Origin: Vairimorpha apis BRL 01 | Lineage: Eukaryota > Microsporidia > Nosematidae | DNA length: 16,144 nucleotides | Direction of reading: 5' to 3' | Assembly: GCA_000447185.1 (NCBI GenBank) | Contig: KE646879.1 | Location: 1-16,144, forward strand | Part shown: positions 1-9,028 of the stretch, in pieces | Position numbering within the stretch: the first letter of the stretch is position 1 | Layout of the letters: each line of letters begins with the position of its first letter | Made by a program: the position numbers and the translations under genes | Notes under the pieces: model-generated | Told to the model about the DNA's origin: nothing | What the model saw: the letters and a program-made list of their open reading frames with translations, nothing else | Databases searched by the model: none

Positions 1-2
1 CC

Positions 3-1466
3 TCCAGTATAGTCAAAAGAGAGACTTTTGAAAAAGTTAGGAAGGAAATACTTTGTCGGGTAGAAAAACTGTGCATGACTAAACTCAATGGTAAGAACAT
101 GATCCGAGCCATCAATGAGCATGCAATTTCAGTTATAAACTACCACGTAGGACTCGTAAAACTTGAACCTAGTGATTTTAAAAGTCTTGATCATGACATC
201 CGTCAGGTACTAATTAAGTACCAAGTTCATTTACAGCCAGCATGTAAAGAAAGACTATACCTTCCTAGAACGGAAATGGGAAGAGGACTTACAAATATTG
301 AATTTAAAAGTGAATGTATGCTTTTAACAATGCATAGATCGTTAAACGAGACTAGAAATAGCTCTCTTAGACGTGCTGCAATATTGAAAAGTGAAGAAGC
401 ATGTGCTTCTCACCTGTCTCTTATAGTAAGTTACCTCAAAATTAGGTATAGTCTGGAAGAAATTCCATCCTTAAAAGTGTTAGTTGAAGCACAAAAATTA
501 AAATTATACAACGAAATTCAAAATCGGTCAAATCACGGTAAGTTGTATAAAGCTAAGACCAATGAACTAATAAGCATTAAGGATTTGTCTACATGGCTAA
601 CAAAGGGAAACAATCAGGCCAGATCCGAAGCAATTTATTGCTTCCTACAGGATAGAAATATCTTCTGTGGTCAAGTAGGACAATGTCCTCACTGTGGATC
701 TCAAAGAAAGACAGTTGATCATTTAGCTACCAAGTGTGACCGAATGTTAGGTTTTGACTACATGAGAAGGCACAATGAGGTAGTTAGATGTATACATCTT
801 CTTCTTTGTAAAAAGTATGGATTTAAAAAGACGAATAAAATAAGAAGCCACACAGTTCAAGAGGTTATGTCTAATGACAATGCCGAGATACGAGTGGATA
901 CAAGAGTATCAACTGATATTAAAGTCTGCCATAATAAGCCTGACATACTAGTAATAGACAAAAAGAATAAAGAAATCTTAAATGTCGAGATTGGAATAAC
1001 TAATCAAGACCGTTTGACTATTGTCGAAAACGAAAAATTGAAAAAGTATGATCTTTTGACTAATGAATTTGGACAAATATATAAATCTCGGACAAAGATT
1101 GTTCCATATGTAATAACATGGGATGGGGTGGTAACTAAGTACCACAGAAAGTATATCAAAGAGCTAGAAATCCAACCAAATCTTGAGGCGTACATGCAAT
1201 CCATTGTACTTAAGAAGACTTTAGAGTCCATTTCTATGGATAGAAGACGAGGATATGAGTGGATTGAACCAAGAGAGGACGAGGTGGAAAAAGCAGTGGA
1301 GAATTTAGTAAAAACTATACCTTTAAAAAATATATATATCGAGGAGGCGAAACTCAAAATAAACGAATCAAAAAAGCCCCGAGATAATCAAAGTGAAGAA
1401 TATGAAGATGAAATTGTTTTAAATAATCCACAAATTGAGAATACTAATAATAATGAACAACTATAA
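3..1466 (+). CDS. R2-like non-LTR retrotransposon polyprotein, 3' part (RT thumb, zinc knuckle, restriction-like endonuclease)
   Basis: The reading frame is open to the window edge: 24 codons precede the first ATG at base 75, so that ATG is internal and the gene is cut by the window. Residues below count from that ATG. The stretch LNGKNMIRAINEHAI (4-18), followed by LYLPRTEMGRGL (61-72), is the region just after the reverse transcriptase catalytic core of R2/CRE/NeSL-type elements. A CCHC zinc knuckle (C204, C207, H216, C221) is followed by RRHN (231-234), as in R2 proteins. The restriction-like endonuclease shows KPD (288-290), E305 in NVEIG and K-x-KKY (321-325), the PD-(D/E)-K pattern. Such elements nick their target and prime reverse transcription there. 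RT motifs A-D lie outside the window. G/C content is clearly above that of the neighbouring genes. The acidic, Asn-rich tail is unrecognised. Confidence 0.88.
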   Translation, partial: SSIVKRETFEKVRKEILCRVEKLCMTKLNGKNMIRAINEHAISVINYHVGLVKLEPSDFKSLDHDIRQVLIKYQVHLQPACKERLYLPRTEMGRGLTNIEFKSECMLLTMHRSLNETRNSSLRRAAILKSEEACASHLSLIVSYLKIRYSLEEIPSLKVLVEAQKLKLYNEIQNRSNHGKLYKAKTNELISIKDLSTWLTKGNNQARSEAIYCFLQDRNIFCGQVGQCPHCGSQRKTVDHLATKCDRMLGFDYMRRHNEVVRCIHLLLCKKYGFKKTNKIRSHTVQEVMSNDNAEIRVDTRVSTDIKVCHNKPDILVIDKKNKEILNVEIGITNQDRLTIVENEKLKKYDLLTNEFGQIYKSRTKIVPYVITWDGVVTKYHRKYIKELEIQPNLEAYMQSIVLKKTLESISMDRRRGYEWIEPREDEVEKAVENLVKTIPLKNIYIEEAKLKINESKKPRDNQSEEYEDEIVLNNPQIENTNNNEQL

Positions 1467-1500
1467 AATAATAACCCAATAAACCTTTTAATTTTTTACT
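3..1500 (+). mobile_element. 3' end of an R2-like (RLE-class) non-LTR retrotransposon
   Basis: Only the 3' part of the element is present. Its right edge is not sharply visible: composition falls from moderate to very AT-rich within a few dozen bases after the stop codon at 1464-1466. The end given here (about 1500) is an estimate from that change. I see no clear target-site duplication or long poly(A) tail. Site-specific R2-like elements often lack both, so their absence does not help. Confidence 0.6.
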
Positions 1501-1962
1501 ACTTATTTTTTTATTTAATGTTATGACAATAAAAATAAAAATTTGTATGTAAGATAAAGAAATATCGAAATGTTAAAATTCAAAATTTAATTTTTATTAG
1601 TTTAAAAAAAGCTATAGTTTTATATATTCTATAATATAATGATTACATAGATTATAAAATTACTTTTTTAAAAATTAAATTGAAATTTATAAAAAAAGCA
1701 AATAATTTAAGTATTTTAAAATTTTTAGCACTAAATTTCTATTCATATATAAAAATATTAATCAATTAAAAAAATATAAAAAAATTTTCACTTTTCAAAT
1801 TAAAAACATTTATTTTGTCGATTATTATATGAATGTTTTTATTTTATAAAATGTTTTAATAATTAATTTTTAAGTTTTAAAAAAAATATATATATAAATA
1901 TCATTTTTAAAAAAATTTACAAATAATTTATAAATTTAATGTTTAATTCAATATACCCTGTT
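1467..1962. other. AT-rich spacer between retroelement and helicase gene
   Basis: No ORF of note is present. The first bases may be the 3' untranslated region of the retroelement. A TATA-like alternating stretch (about 1885-1897) lies roughly 70 bases ahead of the helicase start and could be part of its promoter, but similar stretches are common in this DNA. An in-frame ATG at 1939 lies inside this interval, but the start at 1963 is preferred. Confidence 0.5.
1955..1962 (+). promoter_or_regulatory. CCC motif directly upstream of the helicase ATG
   Basis: The sequence ACCCTGTT runs straight into the ATG at 1963. CCC or GGG-like motifs within about 15 bases of the start codon are known as expression signals in microsporidia. 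C runs are very rare in this AT-rich DNA, and two other genes here have the same motif in the same place. It argues that translation begins at 1963 and not at the in-frame ATG at 1939. Confidence 0.6.
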
Positions 1963-3696
1963 ATGGAAAATATTCTTTTAAATTTTATAAAAGATAATTT
2001 AATCAATATTATAAAAAAAAATAATTTAGAATCACCAATACTTTCATACAGAACAAAATGTACACTACAAATTAAAGCACATGAAGCGTATATTACAAAA
2101 TTTAAAGTACTATTTTCGAAAATGAAAGGTAAAATAAAAGATCTAATGAAACCAGAAGAAAAAGTTAAAATAACAAAAAATAATTTTAGTTGTACTGGAA
2201 CAATCATTAGTATTGAAAACGATGAAATTTGTTTAGAATTATATAAAAAAATAGAAATGAATGAGTATGATCTTACAAGAGTTATAAACTACAATAATAA
2301 TATTTTATTAGAAAAATTAAGTAATATAAAAGAAAATAAAATTAGTTCTTTTGTAATACATGGTTTTAGTAATTTTTTAAAATTGTTTTGTAACATCAGT
2401 TATAATGAAATAATAAATTTAAAGGAATCTCAAACAAGTTTTCTTAATAAAAAAATTAAAGAACAAAAAAAGATAGGTCAATTTGATTTTAAAAATAATA
2501 TTGATACAAAAAATTTTAGTTTTTTTGATAAATCTCTCAATGCCAATCAAAAAAATGCCGTATTCAACATTAATTTGTGCAAACCATTTAAAATAATAGG
2601 ACCTCCTGGAACAGGTAAAACTAGAACAATTATAGAAATAATTAGACAATTGCTAAACAAAAAATTTACTATTCTTGTATGTGGACCTAGTAATGTTTCA
2701 GTAGATAATATTATTGAAAGATTTGTAAAATTAAATTTAGGAATATTATTTTATCGATTAGGAAGTTCACAGAAAGGTTTAATAAAGTTTAATTTAAATA
2801 ATATAGTTGAACAAAAAACTTCTTTTGTTATAAAAGAAAAAAATGAGCGTAACTTTATAAAAAATTTGTCTAAATTAAAAACTAAATACAAAAAAGATTT
2901 GCAATCAGAAACAAAAATAGTTTTTTCTACTCTTTTTTCATCTTTAAGCGAAAATAGAAACTTTGATTGGATTATTATTGATGAAGCTTGTCAAGCAAGC
3001 GATGCAGAAATATTTTTAAATTTATATAAAGCTAAATATTTTATTATGATAGGTGATCCTAATCAGCTTTGCCAAGGAGAAGTTTCTTTTTTTGAAAAAA
3101 TTTACCTTGATACTTTTCTTTTAAATATACAATATAGAATGTCAGCAGATTTAATTAAATTTAGTAGTATAACATTTTATAAGAATAGCATTCTAAGCTC
3201 TTTATTCACCAAATCTATTTGTATTTTTGTTGATACAGATGGCTATGATTTAGATGAGTCTTGGAATGAAAAAAGTAAATTCAATGAAGGTGAAGCTAAT
3301 TTAATTATTGAAATGGTAAATTTAATAAACAATAGAATTTATCATAAAATAGGTATTATTACGCCATATTCTGCACAATCAACTTATTTAAAATCAAAAA
3401 TAGATGCAAATATTGAAATTATGACTGTTGATGGGTTTCAAGGCAGAGAAAAAGATTATATAATAGTATCTTTTGTAAGAAGTAATGATGAAGGAGATTA
3501 TGGGTTTTTAGATGATTATAAACGTTTAAATGTTGCTATTACAAGATGTAAAAAAGGACTTTTTTTAGTTGGAAATTCGTTTAATTTTAGAAAATCTTCA
3601 TTATTCAACAAGTTTTTCAAACACATAAGAGAAAATTTTGATGTCATTGATCCAAGTGAAATAAATCAATATTTTAAAGTTATAGATATAGTATAA
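1963..3696 (+). CDS. UPF1/IGHMBP2-like superfamily 1B helicase
   Basis: This 577-residue protein carries the full set of SF1B helicase motifs: Walker A GPPGTGKT (213-220), Walker B DEAC (340-343), GDPNQL (364-369), QYRM (390-393), TVDGFQGREKD (488-498) and RLNVAITR (521-528). Before Walker A, a stretch with GTIISIENDEICLEL (79-93) fits the 1B beta-barrel of the UPF1-like group. The family moves 5' to 3' on RNA or DNA using ATP. The Cys/His-rich UPF1 N-terminal domain is absent, so this is not a canonical nonsense-mediated-decay UPF1. Size and layout fit an IGHMBP2/Hcs1-type enzyme best, and a reduced SEN1 relative is the alternative. The start at 1963 is chosen over an in-frame ATG at 1939 because of the CCC motif just before it. 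The frame is intact even across runs of seven T (about 2520) and nine A (about 2013). Confidence 0.9.
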   Translation: MENILLNFIKDNLINIIKKNNLESPILSYRTKCTLQIKAHEAYITKFKVLFSKMKGKIKDLMKPEEKVKITKNNFSCTGTIISIENDEICLELYKKIEMNEYDLTRVINYNNNILLEKLSNIKENKISSFVIHGFSNFLKLFCNISYNEIINLKESQTSFLNKKIKEQKKIGQFDFKNNIDTKNFSFFDKSLNANQKNAVFNINLCKPFKIIGPPGTGKTRTIIEIIRQLLNKKFTILVCGPSNVSVDNIIERFVKLNLGILFYRLGSSQKGLIKFNLNNIVEQKTSFVIKEKNERNFIKNLSKLKTKYKKDLQSETKIVFSTLFSSLSENRNFDWIIIDEACQASDAEIFLNLYKAKYFIMIGDPNQLCQGEVSFFEKIYLDTFLLNIQYRMSADLIKFSSITFYKNSILSSLFTKSICIFVDTDGYDLDESWNEKSKFNEGEANLIIEMVNLINNRIYHKIGIITPYSAQSTYLKSKIDANIEIMTVDGFQGREKDYIIVSFVRSNDEGDYGFLDDYKRLNVAITRCKKGLFLVGNSFNFRKSSLFNKFFKHIRENFDVIDPSEINQYFKVIDIV

Positions 3697-4230
3697 AATG
3701 TTATTCTAAATGAATTAAATTATTGTATTATCAAATAAAGTAGATTTCATAAACATTAAATAAAAAATTTTATCTGTTTATTATAATATCAAATTAATTT
3801 TTAATTGGTAAAAAATTTTTATAAAAAATATATTCACTGAATTTTTTAATGTTATAAAAATATATATTATTAAATTTTACTAATTTTAATTGTTAAAAAA
3901 AACATGAGAAAAATATGTTTATCGAATCAAAAAAATTATTTTTCAGTTAAATTTAAAATAATAAAAAAATTTGTTTTTTAATAAAATGTATCTTTTAATT
4001 TAAATTTGATCTCTAAAATATTTTTAACAATCTAGTACATATATAAAAAATAAATATTAAATAAAAGTAATTAATTATACAAACATTTATATTTAATTTT
4101 AATTTTATAATATAGAAATAAAAATTTGCATTTTTAAATTTTGCTATTTATGAAAAGCTATTTAAATATAAAAATAAATTATTTATTAATTATTATAATA
4201 AAACAAAATAAAGAAAATTAAAATTTGTTT

Positions 4231-4250
4231 AATTATATATATATATAATT
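4231..4250. repeat. 20-bp AT-only palindrome
   Basis: AATT followed by alternating AT and closing with AATT makes a perfect 20-bp inverted repeat that could extrude or be a microsatellite. At this base composition it may be chance, and no function is claimed. Confidence 0.4.
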
Positions 4251-5570
4251 GACAATTAAATGAATTAAAATATCTTAAATATTTAATGTTGTTTTTTACT
4301 TAAATTTTATGCAAAAATTGTTATTATTAAATTTTTAAAAAAAATAAATAATATTGTTTAAGAATAAAAATAAACATGTATACATTACTTTTTTAAAAAT
4401 AAATAACATATATTTTTTTAGTTTTTATTTTATAAAATACTTAATAAAATTATTAAAAGACAAATGTTAAATATCAAATAATTGACTGATTTAATAGAAA
4501 AAAATGTTTTTAATAGATACTATAGAGAGTAAAATATATGAAACTGGTAAACAAAAAAAATATTAAGCAACATTTTTTATATTCAAATATTAATATTATA
4601 ATAAATAAAAAGAATTGAAAATTTATTTAAAAAAATTTTATTTTGTAAAATATTTATTATTTTATGCAAAAAAATATATCATCTTGCTCTAAATCAAATA
4701 AATCATTTTTTAATTGGTAAAACTATTGTTTTATAAAATAAAGATGAATTAATTTAAATATTTTATAACATTAAATATAGATTAAATTTAAAAATTTAAA
4801 TAATTACATATTTTTGTAATTATTATATCTTTATTGATTTAACGTTAAATAATATAGTCTATGTTGTTAATTTTTATTTAAAACTACAACAAAAAAATAT
4901 TTTTTAAATATATTATATTATTTTTAAAAATAATTTATGTAAAATATTACATATCAATGTAAGATGGTAAAAATTAAAATATTCATTTAAATAATGGAAA
5001 ATTTAAAAGATTAATAAACTTTCATAATTATTTGTTATTTATAATTATCTTATTTTTTTTCATTTAATTTAAAATTTATACATTTTAAGATTTAAATAGC
5101 AGTAACCTAATATAATTTTAATTAAACATAATAAAACAAAAATATTAATTATAATTGTTTACAAAAATTACATATATTGTTAACAATAATGTAGCAATTT
5201 CATGTGTTTGTTTTAATTTAAATATCGTTTATATTTAAAATTTATTCTTTCAATTTTAATTTTACAAAAGTTTTCACATAATTTGAATATATTTTTATAA
5301 TTTATAAAGATATCATTTTTTATATACAAGAAAAAAATTGGAGTTCCACATATTTTATTTTGTTGTAATAATAATTAAATAAAAATAAAGTTAAAAAATG
5401 ATAGTATATCATTACTATAAAATTTAAGATTGTAAATATACTAATGTGTATCAATGTTATTCTTGTATTTTAAAATTTTTTTACTTATCTATTAAAAAAT
5501 TTTATATCATTAAAAATATACTTTTATTTTCTGGATTAAAAAGATAAAATTTATTGTAATTTTTTTAAAT

Positions 5571-5582
5571 TACCCTTAGACA
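5571..5582 (+). promoter_or_regulatory. CCC motif upstream of the ATG at 5583
   Basis: TACCCTTAGACA directly precedes the ATG. TTACCCTT also occurs just ahead of the CLP1 start on the other strand. It fits the microsporidian start-proximal CCC signal and is the main reason to begin this gene at 5583. Confidence 0.6.
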
Positions 5583-6325
5583 ATGAACCCATTTAATATT
5601 GATAAACCATTTAATTCAAATTTGTACGAAGACATTAAGAATCTTCAAAAAGGAGATAAATGGATAATTAAATCACTAACAAATATCATTAATTTACCAG
5701 ATTTAAGTTTTGATCCACTTATTTTAATAGATCATATTTCATCTAATAACAAAAAATAAGAAACTTAGTTTCAGATATTATATACAAATATAATATATCA
5801 AATTTTACTGTATTATCACATTGGTTTATTCAATTTACTATTGATCCATCTTATAATACGGATAAATTAATTTTTAAAAAGATCAATCTAACAAATCTAT
5901 CTGATACTATTTTAAGTTTGTTAGATTTTAAAAATATACACAGTATCAAAATTTTGTGCTTGTTAATAAAACAAAATGATAATATTAATATTCGAAACTA
6001 TACAAAATATTTTAAATATAATAATAACATATATTTAAAATATATCTATAATATTTTAATTATAACTGGTCCAATTACTGAAATAAAAAAGAATATTATT
6101 TCAATTAGTGGATCGGTTTTAGTCAATTATAAATATAAAATTTTGTTACTGTATAAATATATACCGATTAGTATTTATGATGAAGGTGTTTTTTTAGAAG
6201 ACGATGTATTTAATGATGTTATAAAATTTATAAAAGAAAATAATTATAATTATAAAATATCTAAAGATTTTAATAGTGATAAAAATAAAAAAACGATGAT
6301 TTTTTTATACAAAATAAAGAAGTAA
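5583..6325 (+). CDS. Conserved-looking hypothetical protein, frame broken once
   Basis: I do not recognise this protein. A 58-codon ORF starting at 5583 stops at 5757-5759 inside the word C-AAAAAA-TAA. The frame one base back is open from 5750 to the stop at 6323-6325. With one more A in that run, the two parts would give one product of 247 residues. The second part has no ATG near its beginning (its apparent start at 5918 is TTG), which supports a single gene. The product is rich in Ile, Asn, Lys and Tyr, has no signal peptide or clear membrane segment, and looks alpha/beta mixed. A Gly-Pro-Ile-Thr (about residues 161-164) precedes a likely beta-rich stretch. The stop lies 5 bp before the LTN1 start, so the two may share a transcript. 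It does not align convincingly with the N-terminus of listerin. Confidence 0.65.
5751..5756 (+). other. Frame break in an A6 run (hypothetical gene)
   Basis: The run reads AAC AAA AAA TAA in the first frame. Continuation into the downstream frame needs a -1 shift, equivalent to one missing A. Confidence 0.65.
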
Positions 6326-6330
6326 AAGAT

Positions 6331-8757
6331 ATGAAAATAGAAAATTTAAAAGTTTTTAACATGACTTCTCAAATTTTAAATGAAAATAAAATAAATAAAA
6401 ATAATGATTATAATTTTAAACAAGTTAATTTAGATAAATTTTGTGATATTAAAATTGAAGAAATCAAAATTATTACAACTTCTAAACTTTGTATGATATT
6501 ACCAAATATTAACGACAAATACACATATTTACAGAATAATTTAAAAAATATTAAAGATAAAGTTAATTTGTTAAAAATTTTAGATATTGATGTATTAGAT
6601 AAAATTCTTGGTGTTAGTGAAGTAACTGAGATAATTTTGTTATATTTGAACACATTTATAGATAAATTTTCATCTGAAAATACAATTGATTTTAATTTAG
6701 ACAGTATTAAAAAAATAGCAATAAATGACGAAACTTTAAAAAATCCAAAAATTTATAAAAAAAATATAAAAAGAGCATGTATTTTGGATTATAAATTAGA
6801 TATAGATGATTTTACTGAAGACGAAATTATTGAAAATATAAAATATTCTATAGACATATTTAGCAAAGATGAATTATTTAGAAAAATAAAATTTTGTAAT
6901 AGTGATGTTTTAATTTGTAAATACCCAGAAGAATTTGACAATGTAGAAATAAATTATGAAAACATTGAAAAATTATCTAAAATTTTTAAATTTAAAAAAG
7001 ATATTAAACAATATTTAAGTACTAATTTAAATATTTTAGATAAAATTAATCTTGACAAAACATTTGATTTATTTATTTTAAATATAAAATTTAAAACAGG
7101 TTTAAGTTTAAAGCAAAAATATTTGAGAATTATAGATTACGAAGAATTAGTCAATGAATATTTAGAATTTCATTTCATAAAATATATAAAAGAATTTGAT
7201 ATATTTGATAACAATTTATTTAATACAGCCATTTTTAAATTTATCAGTAATTTTAAAATACCTGTTACTACAGAATATAATAATGAATTTTATACTAAAA
7301 TAGAATATTTTTATAAGAATATTAAAAAATTTAGTGTATTAAAAGAAATAGATGAAATTAGAAAAATATATCTGTCATGTTTTAGTTTGTCTAATAAAAT
7401 TAATGTGTTAATTTTAGATTTAGTTAATGAAATATTATGTGTTGATAATTTTAAAGAATTTGATGATTTAAAAAATGATTGCAATAACTCTACTAAATTG
7501 AATTATTCAACAATAAATAAGACAATTTCAAATAGCAAAAATTCTTATGATTACAATTTTCAAGATAATGAAACAGATACATTAAATGAAAGTGTTAATA
7601 AAATAAATATTGATGAATTTAATTATTATAACAACGAAGATATTACTTCTAAAATAGAATTGATTAAGGAAATATTTTCTAATAGTCATAATAAATATTT
7701 TTTATATAAAGTATTGAATATAAATGTAAAAAATAGTTATGTTTGTCATGATATTCTTAATAAGAAAAATATTGATTTAATGATGATAGAGGAAAAAATT
7801 GATCCTTATAATGTTGATTTTTGTTATCTAAGTAGAAAAAGTCTAAAAAAAGCCGTAAACCTCATATGTTGTAATTTTATTATAGATAAGGTTTTAAATC
7901 TGTTGAAAAAATATTTGCATATTATAATATGCCATAATGTGCATTCCTTAATTTTAGATAAGGTTTCTGAATATTTTAAAGATGAAATTTTAAATATTTA
8001 TTCAAATTTAAATAATGATGCAGAAGAAGAAGATTTATATTATTTTTTGATATCAGAGATTCCTAAAAATTGCAATTTATTTGATATAATTATTATGGAA
8101 TCATTAATGAAAATTAGAGATTTAAATATTATTTTTTTATTTTCAAAATTTTATAAATTTTCAATAAATAATATTATTGAAAGTAAATTTGATAATTTAA
8201 ATCATCAAAATAAAATTTATTTTGAATTTTATAATAGTAATAAAAATTTAAATAATTTTTATTCAAACATATACAAAAAATATCAATTTATATTTAATAG
8301 AGAACTTAAAGATTTTGAATCGGTTAAAATGCTACTTTATAATGAATCACAGTATATTTTAGATAATGTATCTGTTAAATATTTTAATACATCAAACAAT
8401 ATTACTATAAAGTTTCAATTTCAGGAATTTACTGCTACAATTATTTATTCATCTAAAATATCTTTTTCAACAAATGTAGAAAAAAAATCAATGATTAATC
8501 ATAAAATTAATAATTTATTATCTAAAACTTGTAAATTTATGGAGATCATTAATTTATGGAAAAAAAATATAACTAGAACTGATTATACCGAATGTATGAT
8601 ATGCTACTTTATACTACATATTGTAGATGGTACATTCCCAAAATACTCTTGTATTCATTGTAATGCTAAATATCACAGTAAATGCATTTATAAATGGAAA
8701 AATGGTGACAAAAATAGGATGTGCCCTGTATGTAGAAAGGAAATACTTATTTATTGA
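6331..8757 (+). CDS. LTN1: Listerin-type E3 ubiquitin ligase (ribosome-associated quality control)
   Basis: The C-terminus is a C4HC3 RING of the listerin type: C755, C758, C774, C777, H782, C785, C798 and C801. It begins ECMICY and contains YHSKCIYKW and MCPVCR, close to the listerin RING signature. Just before it, NLWKKN (741-746) matches the end of the listerin RWD domain that contacts the 60S ribosomal subunit. Residues of roughly 650-740 would form the RWD domain. The long N-terminal part is helical and Asn/Lys-rich, consistent with the HEAT-like repeats of the family. Listerin marks stalled nascent chains on 60S subunits with ubiquitin. At 808 residues it is about half the length of yeast Ltn1, so the repeat region is much reduced. 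The start at 6331 is the first ATG. A second one at 6361 is possible. No CCC motif precedes either. Confidence 0.87.
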   Translation: MKIENLKVFNMTSQILNENKINKNNDYNFKQVNLDKFCDIKIEEIKIITTSKLCMILPNINDKYTYLQNNLKNIKDKVNLLKILDIDVLDKILGVSEVTEIILLYLNTFIDKFSSENTIDFNLDSIKKIAINDETLKNPKIYKKNIKRACILDYKLDIDDFTEDEIIENIKYSIDIFSKDELFRKIKFCNSDVLICKYPEEFDNVEINYENIEKLSKIFKFKKDIKQYLSTNLNILDKINLDKTFDLFILNIKFKTGLSLKQKYLRIIDYEELVNEYLEFHFIKYIKEFDIFDNNLFNTAIFKFISNFKIPVTTEYNNEFYTKIEYFYKNIKKFSVLKEIDEIRKIYLSCFSLSNKINVLILDLVNEILCVDNFKEFDDLKNDCNNSTKLNYSTINKTISNSKNSYDYNFQDNETDTLNESVNKINIDEFNYYNNEDITSKIELIKEIFSNSHNKYFLYKVLNINVKNSYVCHDILNKKNIDLMMIEEKIDPYNVDFCYLSRKSLKKAVNLICCNFIIDKVLNLLKKYLHIIICHNVHSLILDKVSEYFKDEILNIYSNLNNDAEEEDLYYFLISEIPKNCNLFDIIIMESLMKIRDLNIIFLFSKFYKFSINNIIESKFDNLNHQNKIYFEFYNSNKNLNNFYSNIYKKYQFIFNRELKDFESVKMLLYNESQYILDNVSVKYFNTSNNITIKFQFQEFTATIIYSSKISFSTNVEKKSMINHKINNLLSKTCKFMEIINLWKKNITRTDYTECMICYFILHIVDGTFPKYSCIHCNAKYHSKCIYKWKNGDKNRMCPVCRKEILIY

Positions 8758-9028
8758 TTTATTACTATTTTTAAAAATTTTAGTAAACTTATTTTAAAAG
8801 TATCATACGGAATTTAAATTATAAGATTTTAATTTTAAATATTAACTTGTAAAATTTATAAGCTTACAATTAATAAAAATTTATGTTAAAAAATTGAGAG
8901 TTTATTTTAAATAAATATATTATAATAAAAAAATGTTCAAAAATATTACTAAAACTCACTATAAAAAATTTAAAACTTCAAATATTTTATTTAAAAAATC
9001 AAAATACAAAACATTTATAATCTTAAAT

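Larger units (their letters stand above)
3697..5582. other. 1.9-kb AT-rich stretch without recognisable genes
   Basis: I find no ORF, tRNA-like sequence or conserved motif on either strand. It consists of A/T runs with scattered short palindromes that are expected at this composition. The last bases hold the upstream signal of the gene starting at 5583. A TTTTTAATTGGTAAAA-like string occurs twice (near 3800 and 4710), but the flanks do not match well enough to call a repeat. Confidence 0.6.

Noticed and set aside
1004..1357. Minus-strand ORF inside the retroelement gene
   Set aside because: It is antisense to well-supported coding sequence and shows no motif. It is a shadow of the other strand.
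1917..2207. Minus-strand hydrophobic ORF overlapping the helicase start
   Set aside because: It is antisense to conserved coding sequence. The apparent membrane character comes from the complement of Lys/Asn-rich codons.
3697..5582. tRNA or CRISPR-like array in the gene-free stretch
   Set aside because: No T-loop-like GTTCGA word, no G/C stems and no regularly spaced direct repeats were seen.
5583..5759. Similarity of the hypothetical protein N-terminus to a PCF11 CID domain, which would pair with CLP1
   Set aside because: A few residues around SLTNII and LILIDHI look alike, but spacing and order do not fit the domain.
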